A model generated the notes under the pieces. The model had not been told where the DNA came from. It made no database searches and saw only the letters and a program-made list of their open reading frames with translations. Made by a program: the position numbers and the translations under genes. From a virus, in IMG/VR virus record IMGVR_UViG_3300031766_000052, positions 1 through 26,884 of that record: DNA of 26,884 nucleotides. The stretch is one strand, 5' to 3'. Of the stretch, positions 1-9,678 are shown piece by piece (within the stretch, counting starts at the first letter, position 1; each line of letters starts with the position of its first letter).

Positions 1-261
1 GAAAACAAATCTACTATTGGATATGCAGAGGTAAGTGTGTTGGATACAGAGATGAAAGATTCGTTCCCGCTCACGGTTCAAGCGCGTAAGATTATAAAGC
101 TACGAGACAAGCGTCTACACGCAGTAATGATATGGTCTTGCATAGATGGTATATATTACTTGCCGATAGAAGGTCTAGTGGGTAGAGCTACTTGGTCAGA
201 TGAAGGCGAGCTGATGCTATCCTTTGACAACAAAAAACTATTCAAGTATGTCCGACCCTAG
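1..261 (+). CDS. Unknown phage protein, 5'-truncated by window edge
   Basis: The reading frame is open from the first base through a possible GTG at 37 to a TAG at 259-261, so the true start probably lies left of the window; 86 residues are visible. It is the only plus-strand gene and converges with the minus-strand structural block. The visible part is a small mixed alpha/beta protein with a basic segment (VQARKIIKLRDKR) followed by WSCIDGIYYLPIEGL and a terminal FDNKKLFKYV. I do not recognise the family. Its opposite orientation suggests it belongs to a separate block, such as replication or early genes, but that is inference. Either the longer frame or the 74-aa form starting at GTG 37 could be real. 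Confidence 0.6.
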   Translation, partial: ENKSTIGYAEVSVLDTEMKDSFPLTVQARKIIKLRDKRLHAVMIWSCIDGIYYLPIEGLVGRATWSDEGELMLSFDNKKLFKYVRP

Positions 262-289
262 AATAAACTTTATCATAGCCATAATAATA

Positions 290-305
290 AACACAATACT
301 GTGTT
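290..305. terminator. Weak hairpin in convergent gap, possible bidirectional terminator
   Basis: AACACA (290-295), loop ATAC, TGTGTT (300-305) gives a 6-bp perfect stem in the 59-base gap between the converging gene ends at 261 and 321. On the minus strand it is followed by TTATTATTATTAT, on the plus strand by an AT-rich stretch with a later T run. The stem is short and has few GC pairs, so this is only a candidate. Confidence 0.3.
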
Positions 306-320
306 ACTTATTATATGAGA

Positions 321-3300
321 TTATTTTTTAGTCCCCGGAATAGGCTTAGAGGTTGCAGACTTTCCTTGTTTTTTCTGAGCATTTATTCTTTCTCTTATGT
401 ACTTTTGTTTAGCAGGATTACCTTTAGCATTTTTAAAATCTTTTTCAGTATACTTACTTCCTTTTTTAGATTCTTTAGGCTTGTCCTTGAACATATCTTT
501 TAGAAGTATCCTTCTTGCATCTTTGTATAAAGGCAATAGTCCTAAATTACCAGCAGCCTCAACCGCCATTCTCAGGGTTAGCTCATCCATATACTTCTGC
601 TTAGTTTCTTCTTTTGCAGAACCCGTTAATCCCTGCACGACTTTGACACCCCTAGAAAGACTTCTAGCTAAAGGAGTGTATGGGCCTAAGAAAGCTTTAG
701 TCCCAATAACCTCTAATTTACCTTTTCTTAATTCATTGAGTCCAATTTGACTAAATACAAGTGAGTTTTCAAACTCATCATATTCCTCTCCGCCTCTTAA
801 GTCTTCACCATATTGTTCGTTAAGATATTCTATTAATAAAGATATGGGTATAGCAGGTACGTTTCCAAAAGCCCTTTTTAATATCAATGTAGAGCCAGTT
901 CCTATCAACTGCCTTTTTAGTTGGTTTTCTAATTCATCCTCTTCTTCTTCTACATCCAATCCGAACACACCTCCGATTACTGTATCAAACATATTGCTTA
1001 AAAATTGATATAGTATCATATAAGATGTCATACGAGCTACTGACCCAGCGATAAGACCAGCAGCCTGCCCTTTACTTATTTCACCATCTGTATACAAAGC
1101 CCTAACAGCTTTTCTGAAAGTAGAGTATTCAAATAAAGTAAACCTAGCCATATATCCATTAGCTTGTTTATATATTTTAATAAGACCGGAATCTCCTTTT
1201 TTGGGTTGTAATTTTAAAATACCGCTATAAGGATTAACAGTGGTAGCCATTCTAATATTTTCATCGTCAGCTTTTTCTCTAGCTTCTTTTATTTCATCAG
1301 GATATTTAGCAACATAATCCTCTATGTTTTTAAAATCCTTTGAAGTTAATTTTATTTCTTTTCCAGATTTTTTAGTAGCTTCCGCAAACGCTCTTACAAA
1401 AGTATCAAAATACAAAGGCCTTGATATCGCTTTATCAGGAGTGGATATTAAATTTTCTGATATCACCCTAGTTGCTTCAACAGGACCTTTTATAATCGGT
1501 AAATTATTATACAAATAATTTATTGTTTCAGACACTGGATTTACAGCTTTACCTCTTTTATCCTTACCTCTTTGATATAAATTAGTGTCCGCCAATTTAC
1601 CCGTTAAAGCCTCCTTATTATATAATTTTAAAGTTTGACTACTTCCTATGGCATCCAAAACTTCAGCGCCCTCTGCGCCCATAGAATATTTTCCATAGTT
1701 TTTAATTCCGGCAGATAAACCTTGTGGATTTGACAGCAAAGCAAATGAAAGGTTACTTCCTAATTCAGCTCCTGCTCTTGGCAAAGAAGCCAGCGCAGCA
1801 TAGTATCCCAACTTTTTTGCTTTTTCTAAAAACTTATCTGCAACTCCTATCTCTTGATATGTATTATCAAATATAATTGAATTTATCTCTTCAAAAGCAT
1901 CCTTAACAGCCTTAGCCGTTCCTCTTTGCAGCTTTGTTGAATTAGGGTCAGACTCTATTGTTTCTATAACATTTGATAAGGTTTTGTTTACAATTTTAAT
2001 CGGCTGAGTCATGTGAAAGTCTAGCAAGGTTTCCTTTGCCGCTCTACCGGCTGAAGATATGGGGTCAAAACTAATAGGCTTCGCCCCTGGTGTACGCTCG
2101 AGCAAAGTCTTTGACTTTGTAGAAGGCTTGGTCATCCTTTTTCTTTTATCATCAAGCATGTTTTCAACATCCTCTTGGTTCTTCATAATAACATCATGAT
2201 GAACATAGTTGGAAAACAAGTCAACTCTATTGCCCCTCAGCACTGCTGAAGTAAACAATGCTTTTTCTGCTAGAGACTGATTAGCTTGGTCAATTAAACT
2301 CAAGGCTTTCTTTTCTCTAGGGCTTAGGCTGTTTAGTATTTTATCATTATCAATCTTTCCTTCAACAGTAAATTCTTTTTTTATTTCTTCTAGTATTTTA
2401 ATGTCATTCGTTTTAAGAAAATTCTGCTCTTCAGATTTTATAGCATCAACAGTTGTGTTAATAAAATCTAGCGCAGATGCAGTGCCTTTTTTACCGCCGT
2501 TGGATTCATACTCTCGTTGCAATTGATAAGCCATTATTTTATACTTGGCTTTGATAGACTGATTTAATAATCTTTTGGAAAACCCACCTCTCTTACCTTG
2601 AGTCAATAAAGCTTCAGCCTTAGAAAGTATGTTGTCAATTTTTCCTAAAGCAACTTCATACTTAGAATATTCAGAAGCTAGATAATCAAAAGTTTCACGA
2701 GCAATATCTTTCTTGTTAAAGTTACCTAAAGCTTCATCTATGTTTGTTAACGGAACAGCTCCTATTTGTTTTCCTATAACATCTCTTTTTCTGGAATTTA
2801 ACCCAGCTTTTACTTTTGCAATAGCCTTTTCAAACCCTTGCTCTAATACATTAAATTTAAGCTTCCCTATGACAGGAGATATTTTATTACTACTTCTATT
2901 TGCCTTTCCATATACCTCTAACTCAGAAGCGGCTTTAGGAACGTACCCATTCTCTATATTATTTAAAACATTTTTTAGCTTTTCTACCTGGCTGTAGTTT
3001 TTCTTACCATCCTTTTCAGTGACTAGCCCTTCAATATCTTCTTTAGATAAAGAATTAAGATAGTCTGCAATAACTTTTTCAGGTTCAATTAAAGTCGGTA
3101 CTTCAATTCTATTGTTTACAATATTATCTATTTCTTCTTTAAGGTTATAGTCATCTTCTTTTACCTTAGCGTCATCAGTAATCTGCGCTTCATCTTCTAT
3201 AGAGTTTAATATCTCGTCTGCTTGTTTCAGCGCTAAACCTTTTTCAGGTAATGTAAGAACAGATTTTTTAACCCCAAAAGACTCGGCTAATGACAGATAA

Positions 3301-6300
3301 GAATCAATTTTATTTAATGGTATCTGATTTATATTTATATTAAATAAAGACTCCAGCGCAGGAAATAAATCTTTAGCTGTCCCTATTTTGTTTTTAATAT
3401 TCTTCTTAGCTGTTTTTCTTAAAGCATCTGCTCTGTTAATTTTTTCAGCCAACTCAGCATTCCTAACAATTTTTTCTGCATATTCAAGAAACTCTTCCAC
3501 CTTAGTTTCGTTATCTACATTTAGAGTATTTATCTTTCTGGTTAGCACCCCGGCTTGAGTAGTTGTTATTTGCGCCTTGCTTTTAATTCCTTTTATAAGT
3601 TCATTAATCTGCGCTCGTTTCTTTTTAATATCTAACTTAGCCTCTCTTGCTGCTCGGGCCTCTAATCTAATTTGGTCTTTAAGAGCTTTAGCCTCATCAA
3701 CTGTAATCTCTTTTTTAGGAGTTGCGGTAATCTTTCCAGCAGCTGGACCTTTCTTCTTGCCAAACATACCAGGCTCAGCAGCTTCACGCTGAAGTTGTTC
3801 TTGCTCTAAAGACTTGAGTAAATCTACAGGTATAGCGTCTACATCGGCAGATAAAATAAAATCTATAATATTTTTAGATGGTTTTATTTTTGTTATCTCT
3901 GTAAATTTATTTTCTAAATCCACCAAAGTTGATGAAGGCCCTAACTTTACCACCTCTCCTGTTGTTGGTTTTAATACATTTCTTGTAGGGAATTGAACAA
4001 TTATATCAACTAACTGGTCTGGAGTTAAACCAAGTCCTTCTGCTGTTTTTGCAAAATCACTTATGCCTAGCGTTTTTCTTCCAAATTTATCAGTCTCAGG
4101 GAGCACCCAATATCTTTTTATATTCTTTGAAACCCCTCTGTCTCTTCGCAAATCCTCACCAGGAGCAACGTCTTTTTCTTTTAATATACGAGCGTCATAA
4201 TATTTAGACAGGTCTTTTAAGGTAAAATATGACTGGTCTAAAGCGTTTAGCTTAGTAGCGTCTTTAGCCTCCTCTATTATTTGCTTTCTGCTTTTCGATT
4301 TTGCATTTTGGTTTTGAATAGAAAAAGCTATCTCTCTAATATTATTACTTTCATCCGCAATGTATTGGTCTATTTTTTCCTCTGTTATATCAGCTCCGGC
4401 AGGTGCTTTTTCCCCTGCATCAATATCTATAACATCTCTTAGTATTATTTTTTCTATTTTATTTAAAGCTTTACCAGAAACAGGCTGACCTTTTTTTGTT
4501 GCACTTTTTATAGTTCCGTCTTCATTAAGAACAACTTCTGTTTGACCAATGGTAAAAGGCTCAGTGATTCTACGAGGAGCTGTAACTAATTTATTAACCT
4601 TTTCTGTTGTTACCTTCTCTAGTTTTTCATCTTCAGTAAGCTCGGTTACTTCAGGCTTCTCCTCAACCTTCTGGTCCTCAACAATGACCTCTTCTTCCTG
4701 TATCCCTTCGGGTGTATCCTTTCTGGCAACTTCTTGTTCGGTGTCTCCTTCTCCCACTTCTTTGCTATCTCTGGCAGGTTTTGGTAAAGGTATCTTCGCT
4801 GAGCTTGACTCTTGAATGGCATCTTTTTCTTCTTTAGTTAATTCATCTAATTTTTCTAGTATATCTTTGTCAGAAGGCTCAGTAACCCCTTCTTCTTGCA
4901 ATGCCTTGATTGCATCTTCTTTTGTAGCTTCTTTAATGGAAAGCTCAACTCCACCTTCAAGACTAATTTCTTCAAGTCTATCATTAATTTCATCAATACG
5001 GTTTCTTTCTTTCTTCGATAGCGCCTGGTCTTTACCTGCAATTAAGTTTTCTAGCTTTCTTTTTTCATCAACCAAAAGCATAGCCTCAACTTTTTTGTCT
5101 TGAGATATGTCTAGGCCTGAAGTTTCATATACTAATGACGCGGTATTATCATACGCCTCTAGTATTGCTTTAGCCTCCCCTTCACCAAGAGTGTTGTTTT
5201 TTACTTGTTTAGCCAGTGTGCCTTCTAAGAAAAGCCTACTGTCTGGCGAAGATATTATTTCAAGCTGGTCTAGCTCCACAGTGGGCTTTCCTTTTTCTAT
5301 TTTAAAAGCTTCTGTTATATCTTTGTACTTAGATTTATCTATAAGTTTATTAAGTTTTTTCTTGCGTCTTGCTTGAGATATCGCTCTCATCCCAGGGGAC
5401 AATGTATTTAAAGGAGCACCAATAACACCTCCTATTAAAAATGTATCTAAAGATTCACCGACAATATTTACAAACGCTTCTTCATCTCCAGTAACAAAAG
5501 CATCAAGCATTTTTTGTGACAGTAAAGTTGCCGTCTCTGAACCTCCTTCAATTCCAAAACCTTTTAATAAAGAATTGCTAATTTTTTTTGCAGTTACTAA
5601 AGCCTGCTCTTTTGTTTTTCCTGCGAGTTGTTTAAATATACTTTTAGGTATTAATTTTCTAGTATAGTTTTCAAAAATACCTTCAGCAGTTCCTGAGCCT
5701 ACTGCGTTTATAAAAGTTTTATAATCTAAGTCTTCTCCCTTTTCTTGTAAAGCCCTGCTTTTTTCTGCTGCACTACCCGCTCCGATAACGCCAATTCCGC
5801 CTGGAACAAAAGCTAAAGCCAAAGATGGTACAGTGCCTACAGCTTCGTCAAGTAAACGGCTAAGACCTCTTCCTACGTTTTCTGAAAATATATCTTCAGT
5901 TATTCCTGTATCGTATTGAGTGACGGTTTGTTGTATCTCCTCAGCACTTTGTTTTAATTTTCTAGCAGCCTCATTAGAAGCTCCGGTCGTCCCCATAACT
6001 CCTCCTTGAGCATTAGCTATACTAGAAATAAAATTTTCTCTTTCTTCTAAAGGTAATTCGTCAAGATAAGATTGCAGCTCAGGGTTAAAAGCGGTGGCTG
6101 CGTTTATTGCGTTTTCAGCAACAAGCATTGGTATTCTGGAGATACCACTTGCCATTTCCAGTGCGTTAGCTTTAAACTTTTTAAAAGCTTCGCTATCTTC
6201 CTCAACAGGTTCTGGTTGCTCCAAAGAACCAACCGGCGATGGCAATCCCGTACCTTCTTTTTTTTTTAACCCAATTAATTCAGAAAACTGATTTAAATCA

Positions 6301-6449
6301 CCTGTATATCCATCAGCGCTAAATAAATTATAAGAATAATCAACAGCCCCAGAGTCTGACATCAACAATTGCGTATAGTCTTCTATTGTGCCATTATATC
6401 CGTCTTTAGTAAATAAATTATATGAATATTGTAAAGCCTCTTCGTTCAT
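321..6449 (-). CDS. Giant internal virion / ejection protein candidate (2042 aa)
   Basis: Last gene of the structural block, two bases after the 633-aa gene. Size, position and composition fit the large ejected protein of podoviruses (the role of T7 gp16), which forms part of the channel that carries DNA into the cell. The N-terminus has two 22-residue repeats with a 30-residue period (residues 8-29 and 38-59, YSYNLF..DGY.G). A Gly/Ala-rich hydrophobic stretch lies near residues 215-235 (LALAFVPGGIGVIGAG), an acidic Glu/Lys-rich linker near 525-620, long helical charged regions through the middle, and a hydrophobic segment near 1800-1840 (MILYQFLSNMFDTVIGGVFG) before a very basic C-terminus. 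I see no clear lytic-transglycosylase or peptidase motif. Related large phage proteins with polyvalent-protein domains are the main alternative. A tape-measure role is unlikely because no tail-tube genes are present. Confidence 0.65.
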   Translation of the reverse strand: MNEEALQYSYNLFTKDGYNGTIEDYTQLLMSDSGAVDYSYNLFSADGYTGDLNQFSELIGLKKKEGTGLPSPVGSLEQPEPVEEDSEAFKKFKANALEMASGISRIPMLVAENAINAATAFNPELQSYLDELPLEERENFISSIANAQGGVMGTTGASNEAARKLKQSAEEIQQTVTQYDTGITEDIFSENVGRGLSRLLDEAVGTVPSLALAFVPGGIGVIGAGSAAEKSRALQEKGEDLDYKTFINAVGSGTAEGIFENYTRKLIPKSIFKQLAGKTKEQALVTAKKISNSLLKGFGIEGGSETATLLSQKMLDAFVTGDEEAFVNIVGESLDTFLIGGVIGAPLNTLSPGMRAISQARRKKKLNKLIDKSKYKDITEAFKIEKGKPTVELDQLEIISSPDSRLFLEGTLAKQVKNNTLGEGEAKAILEAYDNTASLVYETSGLDISQDKKVEAMLLVDEKRKLENLIAGKDQALSKKERNRIDEINDRLEEISLEGGVELSIKEATKEDAIKALQEEGVTEPSDKDILEKLDELTKEEKDAIQESSSAKIPLPKPARDSKEVGEGDTEQEVARKDTPEGIQEEEVIVEDQKVEEKPEVTELTEDEKLEKVTTEKVNKLVTAPRRITEPFTIGQTEVVLNEDGTIKSATKKGQPVSGKALNKIEKIILRDVIDIDAGEKAPAGADITEEKIDQYIADESNNIREIAFSIQNQNAKSKSRKQIIEEAKDATKLNALDQSYFTLKDLSKYYDARILKEKDVAPGEDLRRDRGVSKNIKRYWVLPETDKFGRKTLGISDFAKTAEGLGLTPDQLVDIIVQFPTRNVLKPTTGEVVKLGPSSTLVDLENKFTEITKIKPSKNIIDFILSADVDAIPVDLLKSLEQEQLQREAAEPGMFGKKKGPAAGKITATPKKEITVDEAKALKDQIRLEARAAREAKLDIKKKRAQINELIKGIKSKAQITTTQAGVLTRKINTLNVDNETKVEEFLEYAEKIVRNAELAEKINRADALRKTAKKNIKNKIGTAKDLFPALESLFNININQIPLNKIDSYLSLAESFGVKKSVLTLPEKGLALKQADEILNSIEDEAQITDDAKVKEDDYNLKEEIDNIVNNRIEVPTLIEPEKVIADYLNSLSKEDIEGLVTEKDGKKNYSQVEKLKNVLNNIENGYVPKAASELEVYGKANRSSNKISPVIGKLKFNVLEQGFEKAIAKVKAGLNSRKRDVIGKQIGAVPLTNIDEALGNFNKKDIARETFDYLASEYSKYEVALGKIDNILSKAEALLTQGKRGGFSKRLLNQSIKAKYKIMAYQLQREYESNGGKKGTASALDFINTTVDAIKSEEQNFLKTNDIKILEEIKKEFTVEGKIDNDKILNSLSPREKKALSLIDQANQSLAEKALFTSAVLRGNRVDLFSNYVHHDVIMKNQEDVENMLDDKRKRMTKPSTKSKTLLERTPGAKPISFDPISSAGRAAKETLLDFHMTQPIKIVNKTLSNVIETIESDPNSTKLQRGTAKAVKDAFEEINSIIFDNTYQEIGVADKFLEKAKKLGYYAALASLPRAGAELGSNLSFALLSNPQGLSAGIKNYGKYSMGAEGAEVLDAIGSSQTLKLYNKEALTGKLADTNLYQRGKDKRGKAVNPVSETINYLYNNLPIIKGPVEATRVISENLISTPDKAISRPLYFDTFVRAFAEATKKSGKEIKLTSKDFKNIEDYVAKYPDEIKEAREKADDENIRMATTVNPYSGILKLQPKKGDSGLIKIYKQANGYMARFTLFEYSTFRKAVRALYTDGEISKGQAAGLIAGSVARMTSYMILYQFLSNMFDTVIGGVFGLDVEEEEDELENQLKRQLIGTGSTLILKRAFGNVPAIPISLLIEYLNEQYGEDLRGGEEYDEFENSLVFSQIGLNELRKGKLEVIGTKAFLGPYTPLARSLSRGVKVVQGLTGSAKEETKQKYMDELTLRMAVEAAGNLGLLPLYKDARRILLKDMFKDKPKESKKGSKYTEKDFKNAKGNPAKQKYIRERINAQKKQGKSATSKPIPGTKK
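6273..6428 (-). repeat. Two direct repeats encoding YSYNLF..DGY.G in the 2042-aa protein
   Basis: Residues 8-29 and 38-59 of the 2042-aa protein share YSYNLF, DGY, G and a following acidic/aromatic helix (IEDYTQLL versus LNQFSELI). The period is 30 residues (90 bases). This motif may be a small helical docking repeat; that function is a guess. Confidence 0.75.
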
Positions 6450-6451
6450 TA

Positions 6452-8353
6452 TTATGGGTTAAATTTTGCCGCTCCGCTAGTATTATTGTCCGTAGTTGTC
6501 GTTCCTGTTTTCGTTCCTGCTTCAACAGGCACAGCATCAGGGTTATCCTCAGGGGTTTTTCTTGCGTCTGATTTATTATATATATCATACATACCCGCTA
6601 TGATTCCGTCAATAACACTTCTTAATGTAGATTTGTCTTTAGGAGAATCATAGTCAATCTTTATATTATTACCATCACCCATTGTTACTCCTGATAAATC
6701 TTTAACAAAAGGAATAAATTCTTCAGGTAGTTTAAAATTTAAAACATCGTCTATTCCAACTCCTACTCCCGTTACTTGTATTTGGCTAATATAAGATTCA
6801 GTTCCAGGAAGAGGATAAATATCTTTTATAACATCTAAAACTTGCCCGGAATTATCTTCATCTGGGTTTGGAAGTTTATCAATTTGTTCTGAAATAGAAA
6901 CGCCTTTATCTCCCTTACTTACCTCTGATTTAGTTTGATATGTGCTAGAGTTTTCAGATGATATCGCAGTTCTTTCTCCAAACAAACCTTTCTCTGTTCT
7001 TTCCCCTATCTCATTAGACTTTAAATATCCTTGCTTTGCAGTCTCAGCTTTTGTGGCATCATACTTAGGGCTAACTGCAGCCATTAAAGAAACAGCAGTC
7101 TCTTCCCTAGCCTCTACACCGTCTCTCATTATTTTTTCAATAGTCTTGTCTGAAGTGCCATCATTATATTGAATAACATACGAAGTATCTGTCTCGTAAA
7201 CATTACCTATGGAGTTGTTATTGGCTTTAATTTTTTGTAAAGATTCACCAGCAACTGCACCACCAGAAGTTAAATCTAAAGCCAAACCATAGCCTATCTC
7301 TCCTTCTTGTTTAGAAATTCTTTCACCAGGACTTGGTCTTGACGGAGTAGGCGTAGGCATAGCCGTTTGAACCTTATCAATCCGTGACTCAAACTCTTGC
7401 TCTAGCCTTTCTCTTACCGCCGTCTCTTGAGCATCGGTTAACTTAGGGACTAAATTACCAGAGCTTGGCTGTCTAGGGTCAGGCGCTAAAAGTATCTTGG
7501 AAGCATCCCCTTCGGCTTGAAAAGAATTTTGAGTAAAGCCATATCCACCAATCCAATCCGTAAGCATACTACCTACGTTCGTAGAATTGGTCATCATTGA
7601 ATCAATCCAATTTTTTTTAGCGGTTATGTATTCATCACTTAACCTAGCGTTTTCCTCTGTTTTTACTCCACCCACATTTTGAGCTAACACTATTTTGGCT
7701 AAATTATCTACCCCTTGCTGTACGTTTGCGTTCCAATCGTACTTATCTATTTTTATGTTAAGCCTATTTTTTAAAGCTTGCATGGTAGAAAAGTCATTAG
7801 GGTCTTTACTAAGTTCGTTAATACCTCCTTTTCCGGGAACTGTTTTGCCTATGCTGAATTGTCCATTGGTAGGGTTTACATATAACCTGTGGTTTTGAAA
7901 GTTAGAGAACCCTTCAATCTGCTCCATTAAATACTGTTCTTGAGCAGCACTAACTCCTGATTGCAGGCGCTCCATCTTTTCTTTGTACTTGGTATCGTAT
8001 CCTTTAACCAGAGCTAACATTTCATTAGTTCCGTCTATAGCGTTTTGCCTCTGTACATTATAATCTTTTAATCTTAACTGACCACTTCTCAATAGTCTAT
8101 CTTGCATTAGCCTAACCTCTTGAATACTGTTAGCTCCATCTAAAAAGAATTGATTAATACCAGTGTGTCCACTTCCCTCTGCTTCAGTAAGAACTTTAGA
8201 GAACTCCCTTGAGGCATCGTCTATTTCTTTTTTCTTAGTTTCTCTTGCATCTCTTTCCTCAAGAAGCATATCACTAATGCCACTTCCAATAGAAGACCAA
8301 TCTATTTCATTGGCAACTTCTCTTTTAACGTAACCTGCATATGTCTTTGCCAT
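6452..8353 (-). CDS. Internal virion / ejection protein candidate, medium (633 aa)
   Basis: Lies between the 262-aa and 2042-aa genes with gaps of 9 and 2 bases, the position of T7 gp15 in the gp14-gp15-gp16 ejectosome series. The N-terminus (MAKTYAGYVKRE, then DWSSIGSGISDML) is followed by about 130 residues of charged helix rich in E, R, K and Q. The centre is mixed, with a short Pro-rich stretch near 330-345 (PTPTPSRPSPGER), and the tail after residue about 600 is Thr/Asn-rich and disordered. I recognise the general type from marine phage virion genes but see no enzymatic motif. The ejectosome role rests on gene order and size, not on a diagnostic domain. Confidence 0.55.
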   Translation of the reverse strand: MAKTYAGYVKREVANEIDWSSIGSGISDMLLEERDARETKKKEIDDASREFSKVLTEAEGSGHTGINQFFLDGANSIQEVRLMQDRLLRSGQLRLKDYNVQRQNAIDGTNEMLALVKGYDTKYKEKMERLQSGVSAAQEQYLMEQIEGFSNFQNHRLYVNPTNGQFSIGKTVPGKGGINELSKDPNDFSTMQALKNRLNIKIDKYDWNANVQQGVDNLAKIVLAQNVGGVKTEENARLSDEYITAKKNWIDSMMTNSTNVGSMLTDWIGGYGFTQNSFQAEGDASKILLAPDPRQPSSGNLVPKLTDAQETAVRERLEQEFESRIDKVQTAMPTPTPSRPSPGERISKQEGEIGYGLALDLTSGGAVAGESLQKIKANNNSIGNVYETDTSYVIQYNDGTSDKTIEKIMRDGVEAREETAVSLMAAVSPKYDATKAETAKQGYLKSNEIGERTEKGLFGERTAISSENSSTYQTKSEVSKGDKGVSISEQIDKLPNPDEDNSGQVLDVIKDIYPLPGTESYISQIQVTGVGVGIDDVLNFKLPEEFIPFVKDLSGVTMGDGNNIKIDYDSPKDKSTLRSVIDGIIAGMYDIYNKSDARKTPEDNPDAVPVEAGTKTGTTTTDNNTSGAAKFNP

Positions 8354-8362
8354 AATACTTTA

Positions 8363-9151
8363 TTAACCTCCTATAGTTGGAGCGATTTGTTTAGCGGGAA
8401 TATTCTGTAACTGAGGTAAAGTAGAAACCTGGTCTATTGAATTTGTAAAATTTAAACCATCTCCAAACACATCTGGTAAAAACACATTTTGCCCTTGATA
8501 TTGTCCGTATAACGTTGGGTTTGCTGCTATAGCATTTTGACTTACCATATTCCCTCCAACACTTGAAAAATCAGGACCTTTGCTTTGAAACAAAGGAAGC
8601 AATTCATTTTTATAATCTAAAGCTGTTTTTCCCATATTTTTTAATCCTTGAAACCCTTGCTGTACAGCTTGCATTTGAGACATTTGTGCGTCTCTTGCTG
8701 CTTGCTGTGCTCCAGCCACACCCATCATTTCTAAGTTAGCTAAACCAGTTTGAAGCCTAGCATCTTCTTTTGCTCCCATCATCTCTAATTCTAAAAGCCT
8801 ATCCGCTTGAGCTGTTGCAATATTTCTTTGTCCCGCTTGTTGTGCCATTTGAACTCTACCAGCGGTAGCCGCAGCTCCTCTTCCCTCGGCTTCAGCACCT
8901 GCCCGTAAGGCTTGTTCTCCTGAGCTCAGTAGCGCTTCTCGTTCTCGCTCATACGTTTCTTTAGGAAGAGAAATTCCTTTTAAGTAATTCGTTTCCAGTA
9001 TTTTTTCTGCTGCTTCCATTGACTTTGCCGCTTCGTCTTCAGCTTTTCTTCTAAGCTTTCCTTGTTTACTGGCTTGAGCGAAAGACATTCCTGTCCCTGC
9101 TGCTGAAAGCCCTAAAGCCGCTATAGTAAAACCTATACCTACTCCTGCCAT
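8363..9151 (-). CDS. Small internal virion protein candidate, T7 gp14-like (262 aa)
   Basis: The first 25 residues form a Gly/Ala-rich hydrophobic helix (MAGVGIGFTIAALGLSAAG), followed by basic residues (KQGKLRRKAEDEA) and an Ala/Gln/Met-rich coiled coil to about residue 170. The C-terminal 90 residues are Gln/Asn/Pro-rich and probably extended. This is the usual make-up of the small ejection protein that inserts in the outer membrane in T7-like systems. Its start codon overlaps the end of the cupin gene by 13 bases, suggesting coupled translation. The long ORFs for the medium and large ejection proteins follow directly. The assignment is by architecture and context. Confidence 0.6.
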   Translation of the reverse strand: MAGVGIGFTIAALGLSAAGTGMSFAQASKQGKLRRKAEDEAAKSMEAAEKILETNYLKGISLPKETYEREREALLSSGEQALRAGAEAEGRGAAATAGRVQMAQQAGQRNIATAQADRLLELEMMGAKEDARLQTGLANLEMMGVAGAQQAARDAQMSQMQAVQQGFQGLKNMGKTALDYKNELLPLFQSKGPDFSSVGGNMVSQNAIAANPTLYGQYQGQNVFLPDVFGDGLNFTNSIDQVSTLPQLQNIPAKQIAPTIGG

Positions 9152-9657
9152 GATTTTTTTATTTTATTAATAGTTTTTTTTGGCAAATCTTTATAGTCAT
9201 TAGTATAAACATCAGCCTCTGCTTGTTCAAAATTTTTTGCTTTAGTTTTATATACACAAGACCAATCTGTATCTTCATGTATGTAAAAAACTCTCTGAGC
9301 TCCTGCCTTTGTAAATATTGTTTTAGGAGCCTCTATGGTATTAATATCTCCATCATCCCCCAAGTAAGAAACCTTACCTCGAAGTAAAAAAGACGGATGG
9401 TTTTGTTTATGAATCATAGTTACTACAAACGAACCTTTAGGCATAAAAACTTCACGAGTGTATAAGCCTCCTTCAATGTGTTGTTTCAAAGGGAAAAGCT
9501 CTTGCATCTCTTTGGACTGAACATCTCCAGATTTGTGTGTTACAACACCTTGCAACTGTTCTAATCGCTTAGAAAACTCTGCAATCTTTTCCCACATCAT
9601 ACCTCTATAGGTGGTAATGTTGCTTATTATTTCTACAGGTAAAGCTTCTACACTCAT
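9139..9657 (-). CDS. Phage cupin-domain protein (172 aa)
   Basis: A helical N-terminus (about residues 17-40) precedes a single cupin barrel at roughly 55-140. Motif 1 runs from MPKGSFVVTMIHKQNH to LLRGKV, with H83 and H87 as possible metal ligands; motif 2 includes TKAGAQRV and then YIHEDTDW (H127, E128). Proteins of this type are common in phages and are usually annotated only as cupin; their substrate is unknown. The spacing of the first His motif departs slightly from the classical HxH, so metal binding is not certain. It sits between the Pro/Thr-repeat tail protein and the ejection genes and overlaps the latter by 13 bases. A TATCTTTG box lies seven bases before the ATG. It could be a small virion component or a sugar-active enzyme. 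Confidence 0.7.
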   Translation of the reverse strand: MSVEALPVEIISNITTYRGMMWEKIAEFSKRLEQLQGVVTHKSGDVQSKEMQELFPLKQHIEGGLYTREVFMPKGSFVVTMIHKQNHPSFLLRGKVSYLGDDGDINTIEAPKTIFTKAGAQRVFYIHEDTDWSCVYKTKAKNFEQAEADVYTNDYKDLPKKTINKIKKSWQE

Positions 9658-9664
9658 TTAACCA

Positions 9665-9672
9665 CAAAGATA
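9665..9672 (-). promoter_or_regulatory. TATCTTTG box before the cupin gene
   Basis: Minus-strand TATCTTTG matches the Bacteroidetes -7 consensus TAnnTTTG and lies in the 21-base gap after the 604-aa gene, seven bases before the cupin ATG. No TTG is found 17-20 bases upstream, so it is a half-site match only. If used, the transcript would be nearly leaderless. Confidence 0.35.
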
Positions 9673-9678
9673 CTAATT

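Noticed and set aside
321-6449. Tape-measure protein
   Set aside because: Length would fit, but there are no tail-tube or tail-assembly chaperone genes, and the neighbours and nozzle-like protein point to a short tail.
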